64,000 nucleotides of DNA, taken from assembly GCF_007421925.1 (NCBI RefSeq), contig NZ_QMDX01000002.1, positions 186,001 to 250,000 on the forward strand. The letters are read 5' to 3'. The stretch comes from Haloglomus irregulare. Lineage in GTDB: Archaea > Halobacteriota > Halobacteria > Halobacteriales > Haloarculaceae. The translations under genes were made by a program, and so were the position numbers. Positions 25,237 to 34,363 of this stretch are shown here, piece after piece. The notes beneath the pieces were generated by a model, which had not been told where the DNA came from, did not search any database, and was given only the letters and a program-made list of their open reading frames with translations. The stretch's first letter is position 1. Each line of letters opens with the position of its first letter.

Positions 25237-26286
25237 ATGAGACGGGTCCTCGTCGCGGTGCTGGTGTTCGCCATCGTCCTCCAGGGGTTCGCCGGCATCG
25301 CCTCGGCACAGTCGGGACAGCGCCTCGGCGGCACGGTCGTCGTCGAGGAGGGGGAGACGGTCAACGGGTTCACCTCGTACGCCGGGCGGGTCGTGGTCCG
25401 CGGGCAGGTCGAGGGGGACCTGACCGCCATCGCCGGACGGGTCGTCGTCGAGGAGGGCGGCACGGTGACCGGCCGGGTCCGTGCCATCGGCGGGTCGGCC
25501 GTCATCGCAGGGAGGACCGGCGGGAACGCCGTGGCCTATGCCGGACGGGTCACGGTCGCCGAAACCGGCCGTGTCGGCGGTTCGTTCGGCGCGGTCGCCG
25601 GGAGCGCCGTTATCGCCGGGACGGTCCAGGACGACGCGACGACGGTGGCCGGCAGCGTCACCCTCGAGCCATCGGCGAACATCGACGGCTTCCTGACCTA
25701 CGTCGGGGACTACGAGGACCGGGGCGGGCGCGTCTCGCTCGGAGCCCGCCACGTCAGCGAACTCTCGCTGCTCCCGTCGCTGACCGGCGCCGGCAGCGTG
25801 CTGTTCTCGCTGTACCTCCTGATCGCGGAGCTGTTCGCCGGTGCCGTGTTGCTGACCGCGTTCCCGTCGTTTGCGGAGGACGCCGCCGACACCGTCGTGG
25901 AGGAGCCACAGCGCGTTGCCCTCGCCGGGCTCGTCGGGGTCATCGGCGTCCCGGTCGTCGCCGTGCTCTCGGCGCTCACGGTGGTCGGGCTCCCCCTGGC
26001 GGTCGCCGGGCTGGTCGGGCTCGCCGTGCTCCTCTGGGTGGGGAGTATCTACGGCCGCTACCTGCTCGGGGCCGTGCTGCTCTCGTACACCGAGCGGGAC
26101 GACCGGTATCTCGCGCTGGTCGTCGGGCTCCTGCTGGTGCTCGCCGTCTCGCTGGTCCCGGTTCTCGGTGACCTCGTCAGGGTCCTGCTGGCGCTGGCCG
26201 GCGTCGGCGTCGTGATGCTCGGCCTCTACGTCGCGTACGAGTCCGTCGGGGACCGCCGGACGCCGCCGGGCGCCGACAGGCTCTGA
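25237..26286 (+). CDS. Bactofilin-like / polymer-forming domain membrane protein
   Basis: 349 residues. Seen: signal peptide (residues 1-25, VLVAVLVFAIVLQGFAGIASA), then a right-handed beta-helix-like region with short repeats such as GQVEGDLTAIAGRVVVEEGG, TVTGRVRAIGGSAVIAGRTG and GGNAVAYAGRV, typical of bactofilin-like modules. This is followed by about five membrane helices. Inference: a membrane protein with a surface-exposed polymerising domain; related haloarchaeal proteins carry DUF8173. A GTG at 25213 is an alternative start. The gene ends a short stretch before the YihY remnant, which lies on the other strand. Confidence 0.83.
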   Translation: MRRVLVAVLVFAIVLQGFAGIASAQSGQRLGGTVVVEEGETVNGFTSYAGRVVVRGQVEGDLTAIAGRVVVEEGGTVTGRVRAIGGSAVIAGRTGGNAVAYAGRVTVAETGRVGGSFGAVAGSAVIAGTVQDDATTVAGSVTLEPSANIDGFLTYVGDYEDRGGRVSLGARHVSELSLLPSLTGAGSVLFSLYLLIAELFAGAVLLTAFPSFAEDAADTVVEEPQRVALAGLVGVIGVPVVAVLSALTVVGLPLAVAGLVGLAVLLWVGSIYGRYLLGAVLLSYTERDDRYLALVVGLLLVLAVSLVPVLGDLVRVLLALAGVGVVMLGLYVAYESVGDRRTPPGADRL

Positions 26287-26299
26287 GCGCCCCGGCAGC

Positions 26300-26936
26300 G
26301 GTCGACGGCCGACGGAGCCGACCCACTCCTCGCTGCCCCACCGCGCTCCGGAGTCACACCGGAGGACGACCCGCCCGTCCCCACGGTCGCCGCCGAGCAG
26401 CCGCGGCCGCTCGACGGTCGTGGCGTGGGCCGCGGTCTCGTCCGGCCGCGGGAGCGTCACCTCGCGGTCGCCAACGGTGACCGTGACCTCCCCGTACCCG
26501 GTCGCCTCGGCCGCCCTGATGACCGTCTCCAGTTCACGGAGCGGAGTGACGAAGTCGGCGTCGTTGTGCGAGGCCGCCCTGCCGGGGGCGGCGCCCCACG
26601 CGATGTCCACGACGTCCTCGCCCCGCCCCGCGAGCACGGCGTTGGCCGACGCGCCGGCGAGCAGCATCAGCCCGCCGAAGTAGAGCCAGCTGATGAGCAG
26701 GACGATGACACCGACGACGCCGTACGAGCGGTCGAGGAGGCGGCGACGTAGTAGCGGAAGACGCCGCTCAACGTCGTCCAGTCGAGCGCGGCGACCAGCG
26801 CCCCCGGTACCACCTCTCGGACGGTGACGCCCCCGTCCGGGAAGACGTAGCAGATGGGCAGGAGCGCGACGGCCGCCACCGAGACGACCGGCCGGACGAC
26901 GGTCCGTGCCCGGCGGACCCGGCTGCTCATGCCCAC
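26300..26936 (-). pseudogene. YihY/BrkB-family membrane protein, 3' half only, frameshifted
   Basis: Seen: one frame reads VALLPICYVFPDGGVTVREV, VPGALVAALDWTTLSGVFRY then YVAAS, and a second frame continues LLDRSYGVVGVIVLLISWLY, FGGLMLLAGASANAVLAGRG and on to a conserved-looking tail, VTVTVGDREVTLPRP, TVERPRLLGGDRGDGRVVL. Together these are the last helices and the tail of the YihY family. The N-terminal half (about 130 residues) is missing, since the next gene ends at 26982. A one-base deletion near 26745 (CCC to CC) would restore the frame. No obvious stop ends the tail. Confidence 0.78.
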
Positions 26937-26981
26937 CTCCCGGCCGACCGTGGCAAAGCCCCACCGGGCCTCGATGCCACC

Positions 26982-27980
26982 CTACTCGCGCAGGAACCGG
27001 CGGACCTCGTCACCGACCAGCGAGGGCCGCTCCTGGTGCATGAAATGGCCCGCCTCCTTCACCCGCAGCACCCGGCAGGGCCCGTCGAACGCTCGGTCGG
27101 CCTCGTCGAACAGCTCCGTCCCGATGCTGCCGTCGCGGGCCCCCGTCACCAGCAGCGCCGGGACCTCGATGGTCGGCCTCTCGTCGGGCGATGGCGGGCC
27201 GCTCGTGACCAGCTCCTTCAGGCTACTTCCCATGATCTGCCGGTAGTACTCCAGGGCGTGTTCGACGGTGTCCCCTCGTGCGAACGTCGATTTCACGCTC
27301 TCGATGCGGCTGCGTGAGTAGTCCCAGCCCGGGCTCCAGAGCCCCCAGAGGAACTCCACGAACTCGAAATCCCTCCAGCGGAGTGCCCGTTCGGGCGCGC
27401 CGGGCACCTGGAAGAACCACATGTACCACGAGCGCAACGCCTGCCGCGGATAGCGCGTCAACAGCGCGTTGAACCGCGGCGGGACGGCCATCGCCACCAG
27501 CCGGTCCATCGCCCCCGGCTTGGCCGCGGCCGCCGCGTACGTCGCGACCGCGCCCCAGTCGTGGCCGACCAGCACCCGGTCGCCGTCGCAGTCGAACCGG
27601 TCGGCGGTCGCCGCCAGCAGAGCCGTCGCATCCGTTCCGAGCGCCCGCACCGTGTACTCGCCGTCCGGCGCGGGGTCGGTCGGCGCGTAGCCCCGCATGT
27701 ACGGCGCGACCGCGGTGTAGCCGGCCTCGCTCAGCGCGTCCAGCACCGGCACCATCGAGCCGGCGTCGTCCGGGAACCCGTGGAGGCAGACCGCCAGGTC
27801 GCCCTCGTCCTCGGCGTCCGCCGACGGGTGCTCGACCAGACACTCGAAGGTGAGGCCGTTCGCCTCCAGTTCGACGGTCCCGTAGCCCGCAGTGTCACCG
27901 GCGGCGACGGGGTCCGACGGGCGGGTCGCCGGCTCGGCGTCGGCGTTCAGGTCAGTGGTTTCGGCGGGATCCTCGCTCAT
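26982..27980 (-). CDS. Alpha/beta hydrolase, epoxide hydrolase-like
   Basis: 332 residues. Seen: HGFPDDAGSMVPVLDALSEA, nucleophile motif LVGHDWGAVATYAAAAA with Asp nucleophile in HDWG, cap region around SWYMWFFQVPGAPERALRW, and the catalytic His in EAGHFMHQERPSLV. Known: HDWG Asp nucleophile with a C-terminal His is typical of epoxide hydrolases and haloalkane dehalogenases; substrate unknown. The start at 27980 (MSEDPAETTD) is one of three in-frame Mets; 28001 and 28013 would add 7-11 residues. Divergent from the thiamine-binding protein. Confidence 0.87.
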   Translation of the reverse strand: MSEDPAETTDLNADAEPATRPSDPVAAGDTAGYGTVELEANGLTFECLVEHPSADAEDEGDLAVCLHGFPDDAGSMVPVLDALSEAGYTAVAPYMRGYAPTDPAPDGEYTVRALGTDATALLAATADRFDCDGDRVLVGHDWGAVATYAAAAAKPGAMDRLVAMAVPPRFNALLTRYPRQALRSWYMWFFQVPGAPERALRWRDFEFVEFLWGLWSPGWDYSRSRIESVKSTFARGDTVEHALEYYRQIMGSSLKELVTSGPPSPDERPTIEVPALLVTGARDGSIGTELFDEADRAFDGPCRVLRVKEAGHFMHQERPSLVGDEVRRFLRE

Positions 27981-28032
27981 GAGTGCGCCGTCGACGCCCA
28001 TGCTCTTAGCCATGGGTGTCGTACGAGAGAGC

Positions 28033-28344
28033 ATGACGGTCGTTGCGCTGCTGAGTGTCGCACCGGTCATCGAGGACAGCATGGCGGGCGAGGTCGCTAG
28101 GGCGGTCGCCGCCCTCGACGAGTTCGACGTCTCATACGAGACGAACCCGATGGGGACGGTCATCGAGGCCGAGGACATCGGGACCCTGTTCGACGCCGCA
28201 CAGGCGGCCCACGAGGCGGTCGACGGGGACCGCGTGAGCACGGTCCTGAAGATCGATGACAAGCGGACTCGAACGTTCGAGGCCCACGAGAAGGTCGACG
28301 CCGTCGAGCGGGAACTGGGCCGCGCGGCCAGAGGGGAGCGCTGA
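28033..28344 (+). CDS. MTH1187-family thiamine-binding protein
   Basis: 103 residues. Seen: MTVVALLSVAPVIEDSMAGE, VSYETNPMGTVIEAEDIGTL and DRVSTVLKIDDKRTRTFEAH, which match the MTH1187/YkoF-like UPF0045 family, a small ferredoxin-like fold tetramer. Known: members bind thiamine or sulfate. A functional link to thiL in this window is possible but not shown. Start at 28033; the ATG is close to a divergent promoter. fumC follows 65 bases later. Confidence 0.9.
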   Translation: MTVVALLSVAPVIEDSMAGEVARAVAALDEFDVSYETNPMGTVIEAEDIGTLFDAAQAAHEAVDGDRVSTVLKIDDKRTRTFEAHEKVDAVERELGRAARGER

Positions 28345-28409
28345 GGGGCAGCCCCGGCGGGGATGGCGACTCCGGTGGGGTTTAGCCGTTCGACTGCGAC
28401 GGCCGACGC

Positions 28410-29825
28410 ATGAGCGACGACAACCAGGAGTTCCGCACGGAACGCGACAGCCTCGGCGAGATGCAGGTGCCCGCGGACGCCTACTGGGGCGCCCAGACCC
28501 AGCGCGCGCTGGAGAACTTCCCCATCTCGGGTATCGGCTTCGGGCGGCGGTTCGTCCGGGCGCTGGGTATCGTCAAGAAGGCCGCCGCCCGGGCGAACCT
28601 CGACCTCGAGCTCATCCCCGAGGGGAAGGGCGAGGCCATCGTCCGGGCGGCCGACGAGGTCATCGCCGGCGAACACGACGACCAGTTCCCGGTCGACGTG
28701 TTCCAGACCGGGAGCGGCACCTCCTCGAACATGAACGCCAACGAGGTCATCGCCAACCGCGCCACGGAGCTCGTCGGCGGGGAGATCGGCACCCGCGAGG
28801 TCCACCCCAACGACCACGTCAACTACGGCCAGTCCAGCAACGACGTCATTCCGACCGCGATGCACGTCGCCGCGCTGGAGGCGGTCGAGCGCGACCTCAT
28901 CCCGGCGCTGGAGACGCTCCACGACGCGCTCGCGACCAAGGAGGAGGCGTTCGCGGACGTCGTCAAGACCGGCCGCACCCACCTCCAGGACGCCACGCCC
29001 GTGACGCTGGGCCAGGAGTTCTCCGGCTACCGCGCACAGGTCGGGAAGGGTATCACGCGGGCGGCGAGCACGCGCGACCACCTCGGCGAACTCGCGCTCG
29101 GCGGGACCGCGACGGGGACGGGGCTGAACACCCACCCCGAGTTCCCGGCCCGTGCCGCGGAGTACATCAGCGAGGAGACCGGGCTGGAGTTCCGCGAAGC
29201 GGACAACCATTTCGAGGCCCAGGCCGCTCACGACGCGATGGGCGAGGCCCATGGCCAACTCCGCACCGTCGCCGGCTCCCTGAACAAGATCGCCAACGAC
29301 CTCCGGCTGCTCGCCTCCGGCCCGCGCAACGGGCTCAACGAGATCGACCAGCCCGAGAACCAGCCCGGCAGCAGCATCATGCCGGGGAAGATCAATCCCG
29401 TCGTCGCCGAGTCGGTCAACCAGGTCCACAAGCAGGTCGTCGGCAACGACGCCGCCGTCGCCGCAGGCGCCGCGGAGGGCCAGATCGACCTCAACCTCTA
29501 CAAGCCCGTCATCGCGCACAACTTCCTCCAGTCCGCACGGCTGCTCGCGAACACGGCCGACGTGTTCGCCGAGAAGTTCGTCGCGAAGTTGGAGGCCGAC
29601 GAGGCGTACTGCGCCGAGCGCGTCCAGCAGTCGATGGCGCTCGCGACGGCGCTCAACCCGGCCATCGGCTACGACAAGGCAAGCAAGGTCGCAAAGCGCG
29701 CCCTCGCCGAGGACATGACCGTCCGCGAGGTCGTCCTCGAGGAGGGCTACCTGACCGAGGACGAGGCCGACGAGGTGCTCGACCCCATGCGGATGACCGA
29801 GCGTGGCATCCTCGGCGACGACTGA
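28410..29825 (+). CDS. fumC: Fumarate hydratase, class II
   Basis: 471 residues, normal length. Interconverts fumarate and malate in the TCA cycle. Seen: GSGTSSNMNANEVIANRA, NYGQSSNDVIPTAMHV, GRTHLQDATPVTLGQEFSGY and the signature GSSIMPGKINPVVAES near residue 328, which carries the catalytic Ser in the SS loop. The start is MSDDNQEF at 28410, with TTTAGCC about 30 bases upstream. Followed on the opposite strand by a degraded lipoprotein whose frame overlaps the last 79 bases. Confidence 0.97.
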   Translation: MSDDNQEFRTERDSLGEMQVPADAYWGAQTQRALENFPISGIGFGRRFVRALGIVKKAAARANLDLELIPEGKGEAIVRAADEVIAGEHDDQFPVDVFQTGSGTSSNMNANEVIANRATELVGGEIGTREVHPNDHVNYGQSSNDVIPTAMHVAALEAVERDLIPALETLHDALATKEEAFADVVKTGRTHLQDATPVTLGQEFSGYRAQVGKGITRAASTRDHLGELALGGTATGTGLNTHPEFPARAAEYISEETGLEFREADNHFEAQAAHDAMGEAHGQLRTVAGSLNKIANDLRLLASGPRNGLNEIDQPENQPGSSIMPGKINPVVAESVNQVHKQVVGNDAAVAAGAAEGQIDLNLYKPVIAHNFLQSARLLANTADVFAEKFVAKLEADEAYCAERVQQSMALATALNPAIGYDKASKVAKRALAEDMTVREVVLEEGYLTEDEADEVLDPMRMTERGILGDD

Positions 29826-30711
29826 CCAGCCGGCGCGTCAGTCGTCGCTGGCCCACGCTGGCTAGCCGACCCGACCGTCGCTCCCGCGGTCCCGTTCCCC
29901 GCCGCCGCCCGGACGTCGTCGCCCCTGAACCACGACGGCGGCGTGACCGTCGTCTCCCCGACCGCACGGTAGCGCATCCGGACCGTCACGACGGCCCGCG
30001 TGCCGTCGCGCCAGCGGGCGGCCATGGCCCGGACCCGGCCGCTCGATTCGACGAACGCCGTGACCCGGTAGCCCGCGACCGACTCCTCCGTGGCCGTCGT
30101 CACCGCGGGTGGCGCATCGTTGCCGCGGATGACGTACGCCGCTCCCTCCGCGGCGCCGGGCTCGACCGTCGTCCGGTCGGCCGCCGGATACCGGGCCACC
30201 ACCGCCTCCGCCCGGTCACCCACTGGCCCCTCGCGGCCGCGGGGCTGTGCGAGCGGTCGCGCCCGGACCGGCCCATCCGCCGGTCGCCGCTCGAAGACCC
30301 GCCCGCCGGTCGCGTACTCGGTCGGCTCGGTGCCGGCCGTGGTGTAGCCGCTCCAGTTCGTCCCCCGGCGCGTCCGGTCGACGCGGTACGCCGTCCGGTT
30401 CGCGACCCGCACGGGCCGGACCGTCGCCCGCGAGCGCAGCGGCCCCGGTCGATGGGTAGTCCGGTTGCACGGGAGCACCCAGGTGTAGTCCCGCCCTGCG
30501 AGCGTGGCGGCGTGTGCGTCCGAGACCCTCAGGTGTCGAGCGGCTGCCGGAGTGCGCCCGGCCGCCGCGACGTCGTCGCCGCATCCGCCGTCTCCGGTAC
30601 GGGTGCCGGCGTCAGGGTCGACGTCGGCTCGCGGCCGGCCGGGTCGTCGACCGCACTGCAGCCGGCCGGCACGAGCAGCCCCCCGACCAGCGCCGTCCCC
30701 GTTCTGGTCAC
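29747..30711 (-). pseudogene. DUF7537-type lipoprotein split by a frameshift
   Basis: Seen: a first frame with a lipobox-like VPAGCSA near residue 20 (MTRTGTALVGGLLVPAGCS), then TSTLTPAPVPETADAATT and a stop after RQPLDT at 30529. A second frame continues HLRVSDAHAATLAGRDYTWV, LPCNRTTH, then ARWRDGTRAVVTVRMRYRAV and TTVTPPSWFRGDD, the same landmarks as the intact copy at 24271 (AHADRLAGRSFT, VEPPSW). One base restored in ACCTG (to ACCCTG) near 30535 would join LDT to LRVSDAH. The second frame runs past the expected end and overlaps the end of fumC. Confidence 0.8.
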
Positions 30712-30758
30712 GACTCCGCCTACAGGGACCAGTCGGAAGAAGCGCCCGGTGGCCGGGA

Positions 30759-33700
30759 CTACGGCCTCAGGACGAGCAGGTAGATAGCGCCGGCACCCAC
30801 CGCCAGCGCGCCGACGCCCCCGGCCATCACGCCGAGCGGTTCGAACCCTGCGAGTTCGGTGTCCGAACCGCCCGCCGTCCCCGGCGCGATCACCTCGTTG
30901 CTGTCCCCACTCCCCTCGTCCGCACCGGACCCGCCCTGGTCACTACTCGATCCACCGGCACTGCCGTCGTCGGACCCTCCCTCGCCCGAACCGTCACCGG
31001 CCCCGTCCGCCGATGTCCCGTCGGGCGTGGCCGCCGGTGTCGCGGTCGAAATCGAGCCGCCATCCGTCGTCGTCACGTTCACCGTCCCCGCGGTGACGTT
31101 CTCGACGCGGAAGCCGTACGTGCCGGCCTCGTCGGGCGAGCGCTCGAAGGTGATCGCCTCGGTCTCGCCCGGCACCAGCTCGACGAGCCGGCTCTGGACG
31201 AACCGGCCGTCACGGAAGAGCTCGACCTCGTAGGTGCCGACGCCGTCGCCCTCGTTCGAGACCGTCGCGTTCACCAGGACCGTTCCCCCGACGGCCATCG
31301 AGCTCCGGTCGAGGCTCGCCGCGGTGGTGACGAACGTCGGTGAGCCCTGGGCCGCGGCCCCGCCGCCGCCACCGCCGTCACCGCCACCGCTGCTGCTACC
31401 GCTGTCACTCCCTCCGTCGTCAGTATCACCGGTCCCCGCCCCGACGCCGGGTTCCGACTCGTCACCGTCATCACTGCCGCCCCCACCATCCCCGTCGTCG
31501 GTGCCCTCGTCACCATCGTCTCCACTATCCCCGTCGTCGGTGCCCTCGTCTCCACTATCGTTGCCCTCATCATCACCCCCGTCACCGCTATCATCGCCAC
31601 CATCGCCCCCATCGTCTCCACTATCCCTGTCGCCCCCATCGCCCCCACTGTCCCCGTCATCGCCACCATCGTCGCCGCTATCGCCGCCCCCATCGTCACC
31701 GCCGCCACTGCCTCCATCCGTCGACGTATCGACGAGCGGCGCGAACGTGCTGAACGAGGTCAGGTTGGCACCGAGGGTGTCGGCGGCCGGGTCGACCCGC
31801 GGGTCCGTGACCTCGCTGTACGTGCCGGTCCGGTCGTCGTACCGGTAGAACGAGAGGGCCGACTCGTCGCTCACATCACCTTCGTCGTACGCTATCGTGA
31901 GGTCCAGATAGGCGTCGTCCTGCTGCCCCTCGATGTCGAGGTAGTCGCCGATACCCTCCAGTCCCCTGCCACGGTCCGGCGGGTCGGCGACCGGACCGAG
32001 CGCGATGTGGCGCGACGCGTCGAAGGCGACGACCACGTTGCGACCGACCCCGTCGTCGTCCTCGTCGTAGAACACGTTCAGCTCCGTGGCGGTGGTTCCG
32101 CTCATGCTCCCGGCCTCCCGGAGGCCCCAGCCGCCGCTGTTCCGGACGAGTACCTGCTCCAGGCTCGTATCCGTCGCGCCGCGGAGCAGGATGCCGTCAC
32201 CGTCGGCCCCGCCGTTCGAGCCGGCGGAGACGTTCCGGACGGCGGTCCCGGTCCCCGTGACGAGGAGCCCACGGTCGGCGTTGCTGAACGCGGTCGCACG
32301 GCGGATGGTCGTGTCGTCGCCGCGGAGTTCGAACCCGGTACCGAAATCACGCACGGTGAGATTCCGGAGCGTGGTCCCCGCCGCCCCGTCGGCGACCACG
32401 ATGCCCGACGAGCCGGCGTCCTGGCCGTCGAGGGACCGCGGCTGCTCCCCGTCCTGACCGAAGCCGATCACGGTGATGTCGCTCCCGTCGACCAGGAGGC
32501 ACCGCGAGCCGCTCCCGGAGAGGCCCGTGTCGACGCGGTACGTCCTGCCGTCCCCGTCCAGCGTCCGTCCGCACTCCGTCACCGCGTTCCGGAGGGCCGC
32601 GACGGGCGCGTACACCCCTCCCGGGGCGGTGATGTTGGCCGAGACCCGCCTCTCCGCCGTGTCGCGGGAGCCGTTCCCGACTGTCGACCAGCCGTCGTCG
32701 TACCGGCCGATCCGCACGGTCGAATCGTCCAGCGGCGGCTCCTCCAGGTCGCTCGGCCTGTAGTGCACCGTCAGGTCCAGGAACTCGCCGCCCTCCTCGC
32801 CCGGCAGGAGCGAGTCCCCGTCGTCCCCGGTGGTCGAGACGTTCAGATACGGCCCGAACGCCCGGCTGCCCGGCCGCGCCGGTCCCGGGGAGCCGACCTC
32901 GTCGAACTCGACCTCGCTCGCGGTGAACGACACCGTTCCGTTCGAGAGCGTCAGTCGGGAGACGTTCACGCGGCCGTCGCCGACCAGCCGGACGGTCCGC
33001 CCGTCGTTCCGTGCGGTGAGGTCGGTCAGCGTGTTGTCCGTCGACTCGTTGACCAGGAGGCCGACGCCGGTGTTGTCCGAGAAGGTGGTCTCCTCGACCG
33101 TGCTGCCGGCGGTGTTCGAGAGGACGATACCGCGTTCGTTCCCGTTCGCGTCCGTGTCGCGCACCGCGACGCCGGTCGCCCCCGAGAGGTCGATGCCGTC
33201 GGCGTTCCCCGTCGCGGTGAGCCCGGTCGCCGTCGTGTTCGACCCGGCGAGTCGTGCGCCGGCGTCGGCGTTATCGGATAGCTCGGAGTCCGTCACGCTC
33301 GTCCCCCCCGATCTCACCACTACCCCGTGCCGGCTGTTGTTCGCCGCGACGACCCCACTGAGGGTCGCGCCAGGGGCGCTCTGCTCGACCTCGATGCCAT
33401 CGATGCCGTTCCGACTCGCCGTGACGTTCGCCAGCGCCAGCCCGCCGGGATCCACACTCCGCAGCAGCAGGCCGCGTCCGCCGTTATCGAGGAACCGGCT
33501 GTCCGTGATGAGCACCTCCGACACGTCGATCGCGGTCTTCAGCCCGGTCCCGTCGCTGTCGTTGACGACGACGCCGTCCATCGTCACGTTCCCCTCGATC
33601 ACCTCCACGCCGACGGCGTTCCCCTCCAGCACGCTATCGTTCAGGGTCAGATCGCTGGCGAACGAGATGACGCCGGCTCGGGAGTTGTTCACTGCCGTGA

Positions 33701-34133
33701 TCGACTCCGCGGTGACGCCGACCGCCGGGCTGTCGGTGGCCCCGATACGGACTCCGGCCCTGCTGTCCGCCACCGTGACGTTACGAACTCGGACGCCACT
33801 GACGGCCGAACCGTTCGCGACGACGGCGATCGCCCCGGAGCCGTTGCCACCGGAGACGTCGTGACCGTCGCCCTCTACCGTGACGTTGCTGGCCGTGATC
33901 CGCAGACAGGGGCCGTCGTCCTCGGCGAGATCGGTAGCGACCCGGTAGTGGGTGCCGGCGCTCGCCAGTTCCTGGCAGTTTTCGACGGCCTCGACGTTCC
34001 CACCCTCGCTAGCGGCGGCCGTCGGTGTCAACGCTGTACTCGATGCCAACACGCCGGCGAGAATAACCGACGCCAGTGCCACGGAGAGAAGTGCCCCACC
34101 TGTTCGCCGCCCGTTTCGAGAGCCGTCGGTCAT
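30759..34133 (-). CDS. Large surface protein with right-handed beta-helix repeats and a CARDB-like domain
   Basis: 1124 residues from ATG 34133. Seen: a signal region (LLSVALASVILAGVLASSTA), many beta-helix units (for example NVTVEGDGHDVSGGNGSGAI and GSAVSGVRVRNVTVADSRAG), as in NosD/pectate-lyase-like proteins, over residues 60-480, and a second beta-helix-rich region around 540-720. A Gly/Asp-rich linker (nt 31380-31720) follows, then a CARDB-like domain (SSMAVGGTVLVNATVSNEGD) and a final membrane helix ending IYLLVLRP. It has many N-glycosylation sequons. Inference: an adhesin or surface layer-associated protein. A CTTATTT box about 25-30 bases upstream supports the start. Confidence 0.85.
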   Translation of the reverse strand: MTDGSRNGRRTGGALLSVALASVILAGVLASSTALTPTAAASEGGNVEAVENCQELASAGTHYRVATDLAEDDGPCLRITASNVTVEGDGHDVSGGNGSGAIAVVANGSAVSGVRVRNVTVADSRAGVRIGATDSPAVGVTAESITAVNNSRAGVISFASDLTLNDSVLEGNAVGVEVIEGNVTMDGVVVNDSDGTGLKTAIDVSEVLITDSRFLDNGGRGLLLRSVDPGGLALANVTASRNGIDGIEVEQSAPGATLSGVVAANNSRHGVVVRSGGTSVTDSELSDNADAGARLAGSNTTATGLTATGNADGIDLSGATGVAVRDTDANGNERGIVLSNTAGSTVEETTFSDNTGVGLLVNESTDNTLTDLTARNDGRTVRLVGDGRVNVSRLTLSNGTVSFTASEVEFDEVGSPGPARPGSRAFGPYLNVSTTGDDGDSLLPGEEGGEFLDLTVHYRPSDLEEPPLDDSTVRIGRYDDGWSTVGNGSRDTAERRVSANITAPGGVYAPVAALRNAVTECGRTLDGDGRTYRVDTGLSGSGSRCLLVDGSDITVIGFGQDGEQPRSLDGQDAGSSGIVVADGAAGTTLRNLTVRDFGTGFELRGDDTTIRRATAFSNADRGLLVTGTGTAVRNVSAGSNGGADGDGILLRGATDTSLEQVLVRNSGGWGLREAGSMSGTTATELNVFYDEDDDGVGRNVVVAFDASRHIALGPVADPPDRGRGLEGIGDYLDIEGQQDDAYLDLTIAYDEGDVSDESALSFYRYDDRTGTYSEVTDPRVDPAADTLGANLTSFSTFAPLVDTSTDGGSGGGDDGGGDSGDDGGDDGDSGGDGGDRDSGDDGGDGGDDSGDGGDDEGNDSGDEGTDDGDSGDDGDEGTDDGDGGGGSDDGDESEPGVGAGTGDTDDGGSDSGSSSGGGDGGGGGGAAAQGSPTFVTTAASLDRSSMAVGGTVLVNATVSNEGDGVGTYEVELFRDGRFVQSRLVELVPGETEAITFERSPDEAGTYGFRVENVTAGTVNVTTTDGGSISTATPAATPDGTSADGAGDGSGEGGSDDGSAGGSSSDQGGSGADEGSGDSNEVIAPGTAGGSDTELAGFEPLGVMAGGVGALAVGAGAIYLLVLRP
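31380..31720. repeat. Gly/Asp-rich low-complexity coding segment
   Basis: DNA encoding the Gly-Asp-Ser-rich linker of the beta-helix surface protein. It contains a 39-base repeat: TCCCCGTCGTCGGTGCCCTC starting at 31489 recurs at 31528. Such slippage-prone repeats may vary in copy number between strains and change the linker length. Confidence 0.7.
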
Positions 34134-34363
34134 CGTCGAACAACGGACAGTATCCGACAAATAAGATTGAGACAAATCCGTCCAAACGATCGGTCAGAAC
34201 CAGGCCCGACCCGCAATCGAGCCCGCCGGCGGCCCCCATGTCCCTGGCTCCGGCCGGGGACATCCCGCGAGTGGCACGTGCGAACCGCTGGCAACGGTGT
34301 CGGGGCCGCCGACGCTCCCCTGCCATCGGGCCGTTTTTGGTCCCGCCCGACGCACCGAGCGGC

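Noticed and set aside
24907-26964. 685-codon minus-strand frame through the lipoprotein and bactofilin-like genes
   Set aside because: Only its first part carries YihY similarity; the remainder is antisense to two well-supported genes.
31380-31720. Repeat cluster as a CRISPR array
   Set aside because: The repeats are within a coding Gly/Asp linker, have a 39-base period without unique spacers, and no cas genes are nearby.
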